A stretch of 64,000 bases of DNA, taken from the IMG/VR virus record IMGVR_UViG_3300025012_000055, positions 1 through 64,000 of that record; one strand, 5' to 3'. The translations under genes and the position numbers were made by a program. The DNA comes from a virus. Shown piece after piece: positions 1-8,512 of this stretch. The notes beneath the pieces were generated by a model. The model saw nothing but the letters and a program-made list of their open reading frames with translations, had not been told where the DNA came from and searched no databases. Numbering within the stretch: position 1 is the first letter of the stretch; each line of letters starts with the position of its first letter.

Positions 1-1
1 C

Positions 2-487
2 TACAATGAAGGTAGTTATCAATATATGTGGGAAACCCCTAGCACAATTTTTGAAATTGGACCAAATGGGGTTATAACCTTAAAATTCAATAATTCTTTT
101 GGTATGATGGATATGGATGAGAGTGGTGAATTATCTCTTGAAATGCCAGAACCTATTAAAGAAGAAAAATGGGTTAATACTGGTGGATATCGTGGTCATA
201 CTGATTGGGTGTTAAATGATGGATTTGTTGAATATTCTGAAGGGTGGGTAACAGGTCATCCTAATGAAACAACAAAAAGAAAAGCAGAACTTTCTGAATT
301 ATATGATGATTTAAGAACTGGTAAATTAGTTCCGCCAGTTACAATTTGGTGGGTATTTGGAGTAACATCCAATATATTTTCCACTGCATCTTCTATAATT
401 ATAAAAAAGAAAGATATGAAAAAATTAGATAAGTGGCTGGAATCAATTGGACATTCAAAAGAAAGTATTGATTATCAGATGTCGTGA
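2..487 (+). CDS. Hypothetical protein, 5' partial, 3' end altered by insertion
   Basis: The frame is open from the window edge, so the true start is upstream; the first Met is at 26. About 161 residues are visible, with a Trp-rich WWVFG stretch near residue 118. The family is not recognised. The stop TGA at 485-487 lies inside the end of the IS200/IS605-type element (plus-strand GTGAAC), so the original C-terminus has probably been replaced by a stop supplied by the insertion. It is the only plus-strand gene left of the element, so no operon context can be given. Confidence 0.5.
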   Translation, partial: YNEGSYQYMWETPSTIFEIGPNGVITLKFNNSFGMMDMDESGELSLEMPEPIKEEKWVNTGGYRGHTDWVLNDGFVEYSEGWVTGHPNETTKRKAELSELYDDLRTGKLVPPVTIWWVFGVTSNIFSTASSIIIKKKDMKKLDKWLESIGHSKESIDYQMS

Positions 488-640
488 ACTACCCCTTGCC
501 TAAATAACTAAAGGCAAAGGGGCTTCGGAAGATAAAAAATGATGAACCATATCAGAACATACAGAATTACCAACCAAGTTGATACCCAACTTATGAATAT
601 TAATAGCAGCATTATGGTCTCTCGTAGTTTCAAACTCACA
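484..640 (-). ncRNA. Candidate omega (reRNA) guide scaffold of TnpB
   Basis: In known TnpB systems the guide scaffold RNA overlaps the 3' end of tnpB and ends at the element's right end, with the guide taken from flanking DNA. Here that would be the 3' end of tnpB plus the hairpin at 492-520, ending TTCAC at 484-488. The adjacent flank read on the minus strand (from 483 downward, beginning GACATCTGATAATC) would be the guide. The 5' limit is a guess from family size. Confidence 0.45.
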
Positions 641-1657
641 AGTAGTACACTTATGAGAGCGTTCATAGAGGGTTTTAGGTTCGAGAGTACCACAATTACT
701 GCATTTTATTGTTGTGCCTTTTGGATTTACTGCTATACAATAAGTACCAGCATCTTCCGCTTTGTACTTCAGCATAAAAATAAATGTACTCCAAGAGGCA
801 TCAGAAATATGTTTTTGAAGATTATATTTATTATCTTCAATCATTTGTTTAATTTTCAAATCTTCATAAGCAATAAGGTCAAAAGTATTTACCAACCTAT
901 AAGAAAGTTTATGCTGAAAATGATTTCTCTGTCTTGCAATTTTTCTATGAAGATTGGTAAGTTGTTTTTTAATTTTTTTACTTTTCCCTTTAGAGTATTT
1001 GCTCTGAATTTCTTTAAGTTTATCTTCAGATTGTTTCAAATATTTTGGATTGGCAATTTCTTCTCCATTGGAAAGTACTGCAAAATTAGTAAGTCCCAAA
1101 TCAATCCCAATTACATTAGTAATAACTTTCTTTTCTGGAATAGGATTAGAAAGTTTACAAGAGAAAATAACATACCATTGATTGCCTTCTCTCTTAATTG
1201 TGCAAGTTTTTATTTCACTATTCAAAGGAATTTGCCTGTGAAGTTTAATTTTTATAGATCCTATTTTAGAAAGTCTAACTTTTTTATTAATAATATCAAA
1301 TCCACTTTGAGGATAAGTAAAACTATCATATCTATCAAAACTTTTATAACGAGGAAAACCAGATTTTTCTCCTTTTTGTTTTATTCTGCGAAAGAAATTT
1401 TGATAAGCCAAATCAACCCGTTTAATTACATTCTGCAATACTTGGCTATGAATTTTATTATATTCAGGGAATTCATCTTTAATCGATGGCAATTCATTTT
1501 GTTGTTCATTATAAGAAATAGATTTTTGAGCAATACGATATGCTTCTCTGCGATGCTCCAATGCTGTATTATAGAGTTTGAAGCAAGAAAACAAAGTATC
1601 TTGCAAAACTTTTTTCTGTTTGGGGGTAGGATAAATTCTATATTTATAAGCTCTCAT
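500..1657 (-). CDS. tnpB: TnpB RNA-guided nuclease (IS200/IS605 family)
   Basis: About 385 residues, normal for TnpB. The N-terminus MRAYKYRIYPTPKQ is typical; an in-frame Met nine codons upstream (1684) is possible but less likely. RuvC-like catalytic residues are visible in GIDLGLTNFAV (Asp), AYEDLKI (Glu) and RDHNAAINI (Asp). A zinc ribbon CSNCG...HKCTTC lies between the last two. The C-terminal residues (EAPLPLVI) are translated from the element's right-end hairpin, as is common. TnpB cuts DNA guided by its reRNA and helps the element persist at its site. All key residues seem intact, so it may be active. Confidence 0.93.
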   Translation of the reverse strand: MRAYKYRIYPTPKQKKVLQDTLFSCFKLYNTALEHRREAYRIAQKSISYNEQQNELPSIKDEFPEYNKIHSQVLQNVIKRVDLAYQNFFRRIKQKGEKSGFPRYKSFDRYDSFTYPQSGFDIINKKVRLSKIGSIKIKLHRQIPLNSEIKTCTIKREGNQWYVIFSCKLSNPIPEKKVITNVIGIDLGLTNFAVLSNGEEIANPKYLKQSEDKLKEIQSKYSKGKSKKIKKQLTNLHRKIARQRNHFQHKLSYRLVNTFDLIAYEDLKIKQMIEDNKYNLQKHISDASWSTFIFMLKYKAEDAGTYCIAVNPKGTTIKCSNCGTLEPKTLYERSHKCTTCEFETTRDHNAAINIHKLGINLVGNSVCSDMVHHFLSSEAPLPLVI

Positions 1658-1730
1658 AATATAAATAAATATACCAATAAACAAAATTTATTTCAATATC
1701 CTAAAAGGTGGGGGATTTATTTTGTAAATA

Positions 1731-1785
1731 TTTTAAAACCCATTGAGCATTATTTGCTCATGCAGGTTCGAACCCTGCCTCTGGC
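1731..1785 (+). pseudogene. tRNA 3' half (Leu-like), broken at the anticodon loop
   Basis: A perfect T-arm (GCAGG TTCGAAC CCTGC at 1761-1777) is followed by an acceptor strand CTCTGGC and discriminator A (1785). A hairpin GAGCA/TGCTC (1744-1758) just before the T-arm would be the long variable arm of a class II tRNA. The TTTTAAAA at 1730-1737 resembles a UAA anticodon loop. No 5' half with GCCAGAG acceptor sequence is found upstream; the sequence turns into the left side of the TnpB element. Probably a tRNA-Leu remnant. Confidence 0.55.
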
Positions 1786-1800
1786 ACAAAAAATAAAATT

Positions 1801-2133
1801 ATGATTGTATATAGGGCAATGTCTAAAAAAGAAAGGGACTTAACTCTTGAACATAATGATTTTGCCTTTGACAAAAAACGTAAATATTTTTCATTTAATC
1901 TGGATTGGATAAAATCAAGAGTAATGGATGGAAATTTTAATAATTCCAAATTTAAAACAGAAAGATATAAGCATTTATTAAAATTTGAAATTGATGATGA
2001 ATATATAATTCAGTTTAGTAAAGTGGGGGAAAAAGAATTAATGTTACACAAATGGAAATCAAACTTTCCCATTAAAAATATCAGTGAAATTGAAAATGGC
2101 CCCGTAACTCAACAGGATAGAGTACTGCCATAA
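1801..2133 (+). CDS. Hypothetical protein fused at its end to a tRNA remnant
   Basis: 110 residues, family not recognised. The N-terminal YRAM and the DWIKSRVMDGNFNNSKF segment look well structured. The start lies 15 bases after the tRNA 3' half, and the last 11 codons (GPVTQQDRVLP) are translated from the 5' half of another tRNA (2098-2129), so the original C-terminus was probably lost in a rearrangement. No convincing upstream promoter is seen. Confidence 0.55.
   Translation: MIVYRAMSKKERDLTLEHNDFAFDKKRKYFSFNLDWIKSRVMDGNFNNSKFKTERYKHLLKFEIDDEYIIQFSKVGEKELMLHKWKSNFPIKNISEIENGPVTQQDRVLP
2098..2130 (+). pseudogene. tRNA 5' half, broken at the anticodon loop
   Basis: GGCCCCG acceptor strand, TA, a D-arm with ACTC/GAGT stem and AACAGGATA loop, A26 and an anticodon 5' strand CTGCC (2122-2129 region) appear in order, then homology stops. 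No matching CGGGGCC 3' strand is seen nearby. The acceptor does not pair with the 3' half at 1731-1785, so the two halves come from different tRNAs. Confidence 0.55.
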
Positions 2134-2188
2134 ATAATTTCGATTCTGTTAAAATTTATAATTTAAAAATGGAATTATTTAAATAACT

Positions 2189-2512
2189 ATGACAGAAGAA
2201 TGTAGAAAAGAAATTATAGATTATCTCACATTAAAAGATTGGATATTTCCTCATAGTGTTAAATTGTTTGGTGGTTCTAATACCTCTTTTTTAAGCACAA
2301 TAATCATATACTCAAAAAATGGTGTAAAAAAAAATATGGAAAACAAATTTGAAAAAAATAAAATTAATATGTCAAAATATTTCTTAGAATATATTGGTCA
2401 TTTTTTAAGAAAATATAAAATAGAAACTGTTAATTTTTTTCATAGCGAGCAGATTACTTATACATCAAAATCCTGGAAATTTAAAGAAATAAAAGAGTCT
2501 ATTGTTTTATAA
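2189..2512 (+). CDS. Small hypothetical protein (phage paralogue family)
   Basis: 107 residues, Lys-rich. The middle (residues 50-80, MSKYFLEYIGHFLRKYKIETVNFF) resembles the conserved part of other small proteins here (40971, 46741, 47597 and the frameshifted gene at 31877): an aromatic helix, then a KY-type turn and an I-x-F strand. Function unknown. It overlaps the end of the polymerase gene tail-to-tail by 14 bases. Confidence 0.55.
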   Translation: MTEECRKEIIDYLTLKDWIFPHSVKLFGGSNTSFLSTIIIYSKNGVKKNMENKFEKNKINMSKYFLEYIGHFLRKYKIETVNFFHSEQITYTSKSWKFKEIKESIVL

Positions 2513-5288
2513 CTTCCATTTCATCAATTTCTTTAAATTCCCCCCCGACTACCTCACTTAAAATCCATTTTTCTTCTCCATTTTCAATTTTAGGTAGTAT
2601 AACAAATTCTCCGTTATTATAATTTTCTTTATATGATTTTATATTTACCCCTTCTTTTTTAAATTTTCCTTTTAAATCTGATATTATATTATCATATCTT
2701 GTTATATCAAGTTGCCTGATACAATTGTTTGTGGTAAATCCATCAAATATTTCTCTTGGATTTTTCCCTATTTTATTCCAAAAATCTAACTCACGTTGGT
2801 CTATATTCATTGTCTCTTCAATTGTGTCCAAATCTTCCATTTGGAGTTTTAATTGTTTCTCAGTATAATATTGTTTATCTTTTGGATTTTTTACTAATAA
2901 TGTATCTCTGACTTCTTTTTGAAAACAAGTCAGCAATTGTTTTATCCTGTTATTTAAAATATTAACATATCTTAAAAAATTATAATGTCCATATTCTTCC
3001 TTTTCTGGATCAATTAATATTGAATTTCCAACATCCTGGTCTGAAACTTTATTTCCATTATTAACATAATAGACAATTTCCCCCAAGTTCTTATCAATGT
3101 TTTTTTCCACCAATAATTCCATATAGGCGAACCTTGGAAGTGGTTTTCCATTTTTATTTGTTTTTTGTAATCTTTTTTTATAATCTTGTTTTGATATTTT
3201 AACTTTAGCCTTATTTGCCATATAATTTAATGGTAATTGTTTATTATATATTTTTTCTATATACTCATAATAATATTCAACAAACTCTTTTGGTTTGTTG
3301 TTTAATAATAAATTAACACTTTTATCAATAAATTCTTCCAAATATCTTTGTATCTTATTTGATTTTAACGTATTCCCTGTAATTTCAGATTTTCCTTCAT
3401 AAGTCAAATTAACATAATTTTTTCTTTTCATATTAATTGAAGATTTCCATTTTTTGTCAATATCCAAATTCATGAATCCTTTCATATAAGTTTTATTAAA
3501 ATATTCAACCAATTCTTCAATTTTATTTTTATGACTGTCCGGTACTGAATAATTACCCCCATCTGTATCTGTTTGTAATAAAATAAAATCATTATCTACA
3601 AAATATTTTATCATTTTTCTAAGATATTGTCTTCCAGTACAAGTTATTCTTTCCCCACAATCCATATCACCCCAATTGAAAACTTCTGGAGCGCTTAAAG
3701 AACCAAAAAATCCATTATTTAATATTTTAAGTGGTAATTGTCTGACATTATAATAATTTGATAATTCTTCATTATTTTCTTTTTTATATTTTTCTTTTAA
3801 ATGTTTATATTTATTTCTTGTTTTACTAAAATAAGTTATCAATTTTTTCATAACATGATCAATATCACAATCTGGAAATACATCATGTTCAATCATAATT
3901 GAAGGATAAAGACTAGCAAAATCAAGTTTTACTATATTTTCTCCATATCCTATTTTAAATAATCTTGATAGTCCACCAACCATATCTCTTTTTTTATCAT
4001 TGTTTGGTATTGATATTTTATTTTCATAAGAATATGCCATCATAAGAATTTTCCAAGTAACTGCGGTTCCCATTGTCGATGTTCTTCCCAAAGAAGATGG
4101 TATCAATGAAGATAATAAAAAAGATGCCTGATTAAATATTTCATCTACTTGTTCTGTTTCCCATAAGTCATCCAAAAGATATTGACGTACTATTTCTTTT
4201 CCTGTTATTGTGTCTTCTGTTGAAGAAACATATTCATTATCTTTAATTAACTGATAATTATTAGTTTTTCTATCAATTTTATATCTTTTATTCTCTTTAT
4301 ATATTTGATAAATTTTATCACCATCAACATACATTCTATTTGGCTTATTTTTCTTTGCATATTTTGTAATATATTTTAATCCCCATGTTTTTATATCAGA
4401 ATTTATTGCCATTGTTCGTCTAACAGAATGAGCAACATCCGTTACATTGTATCCATACATTATTGTTTGAAAATATTCTTCTGTTTCTGATGCCATTTTT
4501 AAAAATCCTTTTTTCTTTCTTATTGGTTTTTTCTTATCCAAAGAAGTTAGAAAATCACAATTATTTAAATCAATACCCAATCTGTTACATCTTTCAATTA
4601 TAAAAGGAAAGTCAAAATTCTCACTATTATATCCACTTATAATTGAGGGTTTTATTTCATTTATTATTCTAAAAAACATTTCTATTCCTTCTATTTCAGA
4701 ATCATCATTATCATCAATTTCAATAACATGTTGAAAACCTCTGTTATCTTTTATTCCAATTAAAAATATTTTTTGTGTTTTTGGATCGATTCCAGTTGTT
4801 TCAAGGTCAAAATATAATTTATGAACATCTTTATAATATTCAAAACCTTTAAATAGTCTTTTCTCTGTTTGAATTAAAAATTGTTCTTCTGGTCTGTTTA
4901 TTATAAATAAATCTTTTCTTTCAAATGGGTCATATCCTCCTTTTTTAAAAAAATTAATTAATGCTCCAACAGATTTAGTACTGGTAACTAAATATTTAAA
5001 TCCGTTTTCCAATCTTAAATTATTATCTGTTCTTAATTTTTCTATTTTAATTCCATAATATTCTATTGCCTTATCTCTTATTTCTTTGGATTGATATAGT
5101 TGAATTTTATTTTGTTTTAAATCTTTCATAAAAAGATAGGGAGTATAATGATGTTTTTCAGTATATTTACCTTTTACTGGATCATCAATAAATAATGTAA
5201 CTGAATTGGTATAATAATCTCCCTCAACAGAAGTTATGTACCTTTGTGGGTCCTTTCCTTCTAAAAAAACTTCTATAAAATCTTTCAC
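2499..5288 (-). CDS. Family B DNA polymerase with 3'-5' exonuclease (gp43-like)
   Basis: 929 residues, the size of T4-type replicative polymerases. The exonuclease is marked by YFDLETTGIDP (Exo I, about residue 160) and GYNSENFDFPF (Exo II). Polymerase motif A is KLDFASLYPSIM (about 450), motif B is KILNNGFFGSLSA (about 525), motif C is LLQTDTDGGNY (about 575), and KRKNYVNL is the KxY region. Motif C has DTDG where most family members have DTDS. The start is fixed by a host-type promoter 27-57 bases upstream. It synthesises phage DNA with proofreading. Confidence 0.95.
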   Translation of the reverse strand: MKDFIEVFLEGKDPQRYITSVEGDYYTNSVTLFIDDPVKGKYTEKHHYTPYLFMKDLKQNKIQLYQSKEIRDKAIEYYGIKIEKLRTDNNLRLENGFKYLVTSTKSVGALINFFKKGGYDPFERKDLFIINRPEEQFLIQTEKRLFKGFEYYKDVHKLYFDLETTGIDPKTQKIFLIGIKDNRGFQHVIEIDDNDDSEIEGIEMFFRIINEIKPSIISGYNSENFDFPFIIERCNRLGIDLNNCDFLTSLDKKKPIRKKKGFLKMASETEEYFQTIMYGYNVTDVAHSVRRTMAINSDIKTWGLKYITKYAKKNKPNRMYVDGDKIYQIYKENKRYKIDRKTNNYQLIKDNEYVSSTEDTITGKEIVRQYLLDDLWETEQVDEIFNQASFLLSSLIPSSLGRTSTMGTAVTWKILMMAYSYENKISIPNNDKKRDMVGGLSRLFKIGYGENIVKLDFASLYPSIMIEHDVFPDCDIDHVMKKLITYFSKTRNKYKHLKEKYKKENNEELSNYYNVRQLPLKILNNGFFGSLSAPEVFNWGDMDCGERITCTGRQYLRKMIKYFVDNDFILLQTDTDGGNYSVPDSHKNKIEELVEYFNKTYMKGFMNLDIDKKWKSSINMKRKNYVNLTYEGKSEITGNTLKSNKIQRYLEEFIDKSVNLLLNNKPKEFVEYYYEYIEKIYNKQLPLNYMANKAKVKISKQDYKKRLQKTNKNGKPLPRFAYMELLVEKNIDKNLGEIVYYVNNGNKVSDQDVGNSILIDPEKEEYGHYNFLRYVNILNNRIKQLLTCFQKEVRDTLLVKNPKDKQYYTEKQLKLQMEDLDTIEETMNIDQRELDFWNKIGKNPREIFDGFTTNNCIRQLDITRYDNIISDLKGKFKKEGVNIKSYKENYNNGEFVILPKIENGEEKWILSEVVGGEFKEIDEMEVIKQ

Positions 5289-5314
5289 AATTTGAAAAAA
5301 CTTAAATTAATATA

Positions 5315-5345
5315 CAAAGATAATAAAAATTAACTAAAAAGTCAA
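5315..5345 (-). promoter_or_regulatory. Host-type promoter of the DNA polymerase
   Basis: On the minus strand TTG (5343-5345) is separated by 20 bases from TATCTTTG (5315-5322), the Bacteroidota TTG/TAnnTTTG arrangement, 27 bases before the polymerase start. Confidence 0.75.
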
Positions 5346-5367
5346 TGGTTTTAATCTTATTTTCATA

Positions 5368-5946
5368 TTATTTTATTATATCCCATTCACCTTCTTTATT
5401 TTTCATTTGAAATTTTCCTTTAATATTATATATCTGATAAGGAAATTCATTCATCCAGAATAATTCTTTTCCAAAATATACATCCCCAACATTATTTGTG
5501 AAATTAACGGAATTAATGTTAAACCATATAATTGAAGTTAACCATACATTATCTTTATTATTAAATATAATATTATTTCCCACCCCTTTAAGAAAAGGGA
5601 AATATACATAACCATCATTATTAAACTTAATATTATTTCCCATTTCTTTAAGAGAAGGTAAATCTACATAACCATTATTATTAAACACAATATTATTTCC
5701 CACCCCTTTAAGAAAAGGGAAATATACATAATCATCATTATTAAACACAACATTATCTGGAATATATGTTATTAATTTAGAATATATATTCTTACCACCA
5801 ATAATAATCTTATTGTCATTATTTATTTCATAAGAAATATTTTCCTGATTTAATATATCAATAAATTCTTTTCTTTTTGAATCTGATTCTAAAATAATAT
5901 TTTCAATTAATCTTTTAAATTGACTTTCTGTGATTATTATTTTCAT
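5368..5946 (-). CDS. Repeat protein with N-terminal ITESQFKRLIE motif
   Basis: 192 residues. After an N-terminal MKIIITESQFKRLIE helix comes a run of about 20-residue repeats built on NNIVFNNxGYVxLPxLKxMG (residues 66-145), which look like solenoid or beta-helix repeats. It is a paralogue of the gene at 48952, which lacks the N-terminal motif and has fewer repeats. The N-terminal motif recurs in the genes at 9910 and 61298 and ends in LIE, a form compatible with T4-type prohead protease sites. It starts 2 bases after the big tail gene ends. Possibly a virion protein; function unknown. Confidence 0.65.
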   Translation of the reverse strand: MKIIITESQFKRLIENIILESDSKRKEFIDILNQENISYEINNDNKIIIGGKNIYSKLITYIPDNVVFNNDDYVYFPFLKGVGNNIVFNNNGYVDLPSLKEMGNNIKFNNDGYVYFPFLKGVGNNIIFNNKDNVWLTSIIWFNINSVNFTNNVGDVYFGKELFWMNEFPYQIYNIKGKFQMKNKEGEWDIIK

Positions 5947-5947
5947 A

Positions 5948-8425
5948 TTAATCTATATGTTTACTTGAAAAGTTTGATTGCCAAAATCCTTCAGTATCAA
6001 CCAATGTCCCAGTATTTCCTTCTCTAACTGGTATATTCTTTCCTTCTATACAAAAAGTACATATTGAACCACTAATATCTTTTGGTTGATCTTCTTGAAA
6101 TTCTGATCCATCATTTATTCCATGCCTATAAACAAATTTTTGTCTGTTAAATACTGTATTTCTATATCTTTCACCGTTTTCCCATATTGTTGTTGATGGG
6201 ATTAACTGATCAATTAAATCAAACCAATAATTTTCCAATAAATCAATATATTTAATTACCTTTGGTACATTTAATGCTTTACTTTGTAAATTACCTTCAG
6301 TTTGACTTCTGTAATAATAATCAAAATAAAGTTTTCTTAATGTGGGATATCCACCACCCTTATTATCTGAAATTACTTTTCTGTTTTTTACATCAATAAA
6401 ATGAGAATATATTTTATTTATATATTGTGCAAAACTTAAATTGGCAACATTAAATTTTGTATATTTATCATCAGGATATGGATATGTTCTACCAGTGGGA
6501 GAAACTGGATAATCAAAAGATAATTTATTATAATTATAAACATCACATTCTATTGCTTTTGCAACATCCAAATTCATATCAACTTCTTTTGTGTTTAATA
6601 TTAATTCACTTCTTCCAGAATAATCTGCTTGTCTTGTTAAACTTCTATTATAAACTCTATGTTCATTATCTTTAGTTGAATAAACCCATGATTTTTTATC
6701 ATCTGGTACTTTATTAAGTTGAAATCCTGCTAATATATATGGTTCAAAGTAAGATTGTCCCCCATCATATGGTCCAAGATGAATTCCAACTGATTGATCT
6801 TTTTTGCCTAAAACATCAATTTCTTCTCTCCATCTTCCAAATTGTTGAAAATAATAATCTGGTTTATTCTCAGGTATTGCAGGAAATCCCTCATCATCAA
6901 AAAAATCTGTTAATCCAGATAATGATTGATCGTTTGGATTTATTTTACCAGAGACAAGATAAACATGTTCATTTATATCAATTAAACAATCTGGGGCCCC
7001 AATAAATTTAAGTAAAAATTCCAATACTTTTCTTGTCCCTTTTGATTTAAATAACCAATTAGTATTTAATACAATTCTTCTCCATAATTCAATATCCATC
7101 TCAGCTGGCGTGAAATTTTTTGAATGACCACTAAAAGATATTCTACTACTTGTTTTACCTAAAAATGAAGTTAATAAATCTTCTTCTCCAACACTTTTTA
7201 AAACCCCCCATCCTAATGTTTTTGCTAAATTTTTAACTAATTGATCTGGAATATTTTCTTTTTTATCATAAGTAATTCTATTGGCAAATGCAAGACCATC
7301 AATAAATGTTTTAACCTCATCAAATTCTCTACCATAAATTTTTAATAGTTTATCTATTTTTCCATCAGGAGTATCAAATTCTTTAAGCGCTGTTGTTGTA
7401 AAAAACCTTGCAACTAAATTTGTTTTATATGCGTCTTGCTTATCTGCCAGTAACAATAAACTTTCCAAATAATCTTTATAATTGTCTGTATCAATATCTA
7501 AATTATATCCATCTTTTACTGGCCAAGTAAATTGTTTGTTGATTAATACAATTCTACCACTTTCAGTTTCTATTGGGTCTTGAAATTCTGCAGTAAATTT
7601 TGGTTTTACTTCTCTGTTTAAAACATAACTTTCAAAATTACCTAAACCATTAAAAAATTCTTCAACATGTTGATATCTGGGTTTTATGTGATAAGTTGTT
7701 GATAGTGTAGTAGTTGTACCAGTAATGGAGGGAAAAACATTTCCTTTTGTTTTAAACCATAAATTTTTATCTGTGTCTGTACTTCCTGTAAATGAAATAA
7801 CATCAAATTCTTTATTATTACTATTTAAAACAGAATATCTTTTAAAATATTTTTTAATATTTTTAAAATTCTTTTCAGATTTGAAATCCGTTAAATTTGA
7901 TAAAGAATCAAAGGTTTCCAATGATTTTGAATCTTCTCTATAAATTAATTGAAATTTATTCTCAATAAAATCTGTGGGGGTTCTAAATGTTGCCTCATCT
8001 AATGTCTGATTATAAGAATAATTTAAAACAGTATTTTTTGTTTCTGTATTCTGGATATTATTTAGATATAATGCACCAGGGAATTTAAGTATAATTTCAG
8101 AAAGTGATACTCTAATAAATTCTCTGAGTGAACCAAAATAAGCATAATTTGATATATTACTTCTATCAATATTAAGAACTACATCTATATTATTTGAAAG
8201 TAGGGTTTTAGCTTCTTTTACATCATTTAATTTTAATGATTCTAATGTGATAGCAGTTGAAAAAATTCCAAGTTTCCCCTCATATTTTTTAGATACTTTG
8301 GGAGATAAATCTGTGGTTGTGGAAAAATTACCAATCTGTGATATTATACTACCTTCTGTAACTTTAAAATTAATTAAATTTGAATTATCAATATTTTTTC
8401 CTACTATCTTTGTCTTTTTTGCCAT
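5948..8425 (-). CDS. Large baseplate/tail structural protein
   Basis: 825 residues. Around residue 400-480 it has NLAKTLGWGVL, then WRRIVLNTNWLFKSKGTRKVLEFLLKFIG. The pattern 'NLA..LGW ... KGT..vle..l..iGaP' resembles the tail-protein I family of baseplates. Preceded by a late-type ATATTTATA motif and located in the virion block, it is most likely a baseplate wedge or peripheral protein. Family assignment is by motif only. Confidence 0.6.
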   Translation of the reverse strand: MAKKTKIVGKNIDNSNLINFKVTEGSIISQIGNFSTTTDLSPKVSKKYEGKLGIFSTAITLESLKLNDVKEAKTLLSNNIDVVLNIDRSNISNYAYFGSLREFIRVSLSEIILKFPGALYLNNIQNTETKNTVLNYSYNQTLDEATFRTPTDFIENKFQLIYREDSKSLETFDSLSNLTDFKSEKNFKNIKKYFKRYSVLNSNNKEFDVISFTGSTDTDKNLWFKTKGNVFPSITGTTTTLSTTYHIKPRYQHVEEFFNGLGNFESYVLNREVKPKFTAEFQDPIETESGRIVLINKQFTWPVKDGYNLDIDTDNYKDYLESLLLLADKQDAYKTNLVARFFTTTALKEFDTPDGKIDKLLKIYGREFDEVKTFIDGLAFANRITYDKKENIPDQLVKNLAKTLGWGVLKSVGEEDLLTSFLGKTSSRISFSGHSKNFTPAEMDIELWRRIVLNTNWLFKSKGTRKVLEFLLKFIGAPDCLIDINEHVYLVSGKINPNDQSLSGLTDFFDDEGFPAIPENKPDYYFQQFGRWREEIDVLGKKDQSVGIHLGPYDGGQSYFEPYILAGFQLNKVPDDKKSWVYSTKDNEHRVYNRSLTRQADYSGRSELILNTKEVDMNLDVAKAIECDVYNYNKLSFDYPVSPTGRTYPYPDDKYTKFNVANLSFAQYINKIYSHFIDVKNRKVISDNKGGGYPTLRKLYFDYYYRSQTEGNLQSKALNVPKVIKYIDLLENYWFDLIDQLIPSTTIWENGERYRNTVFNRQKFVYRHGINDGSEFQEDQPKDISGSICTFCIEGKNIPVREGNTGTLVDTEGFWQSNFSSKHID

Positions 8426-8444
8426 TTATCTAAAAGTATATTTT

Positions 8445-8459
8445 TTATATAAATATTTG
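8445..8459 (-). promoter_or_regulatory. Late-type promoter motif
   Basis: Minus-strand AATATTTATATAA lies about 22-34 bases before the start of the 825-residue tail protein. The same motif precedes most virion genes on both strands. Confidence 0.5.
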
Positions 8460-8512
8460 ATTTATCAAAAAACTAATTAAATATTCAATATGAGTTGAAA
8501 AACAAAAACTTA

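Larger units (their letters stand above)
484..1725 (-). mobile_element. IS200/IS605-type element carrying tnpB only
   Basis: The right end on the minus strand ends in a GC-rich hairpin (plus strand CCCCTTGCCT at 492-501 facing AGGCAAAGGGG) followed by TAGTTCAC at 484-491, the usual form of a TnpB-element right end. The left end is not defined by sequence; it must lie between the tnpB start (1657) and the tRNA fragment at about 1731. No tnpA (Y1 transposase) is present, so the element would need TnpA in trans. The flanking host gene appears to be interrupted at 483/484. Confidence 0.7.

Noticed and set aside
539-1804. 421-codon open frame on the plus strand opposite tnpB
   Set aside because: It is the antisense shadow of a well-conserved TnpB gene, with no recognisable domain and no ribosome site; composition is that of a reversed coding strand.
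1731-2130. Permuted or split tRNA made from the 3' half at 1731 and the 5' half at 2098
   Set aside because: The acceptor strands (CTCTGGC and GGCCCCG) cannot pair, so they belong to different tRNAs.
2098-2600. Group I intron interrupting a tRNA
   Set aside because: No 3' half with CGGGGCC is found downstream and no group I core pairings were recognised.
5560-5760. CRISPR-like repeat array
   Set aside because: The regular DNA repeats here are the codons of a 20-residue protein repeat in the 5368 gene, with no spacers. No CRISPR array is seen anywhere in the window.
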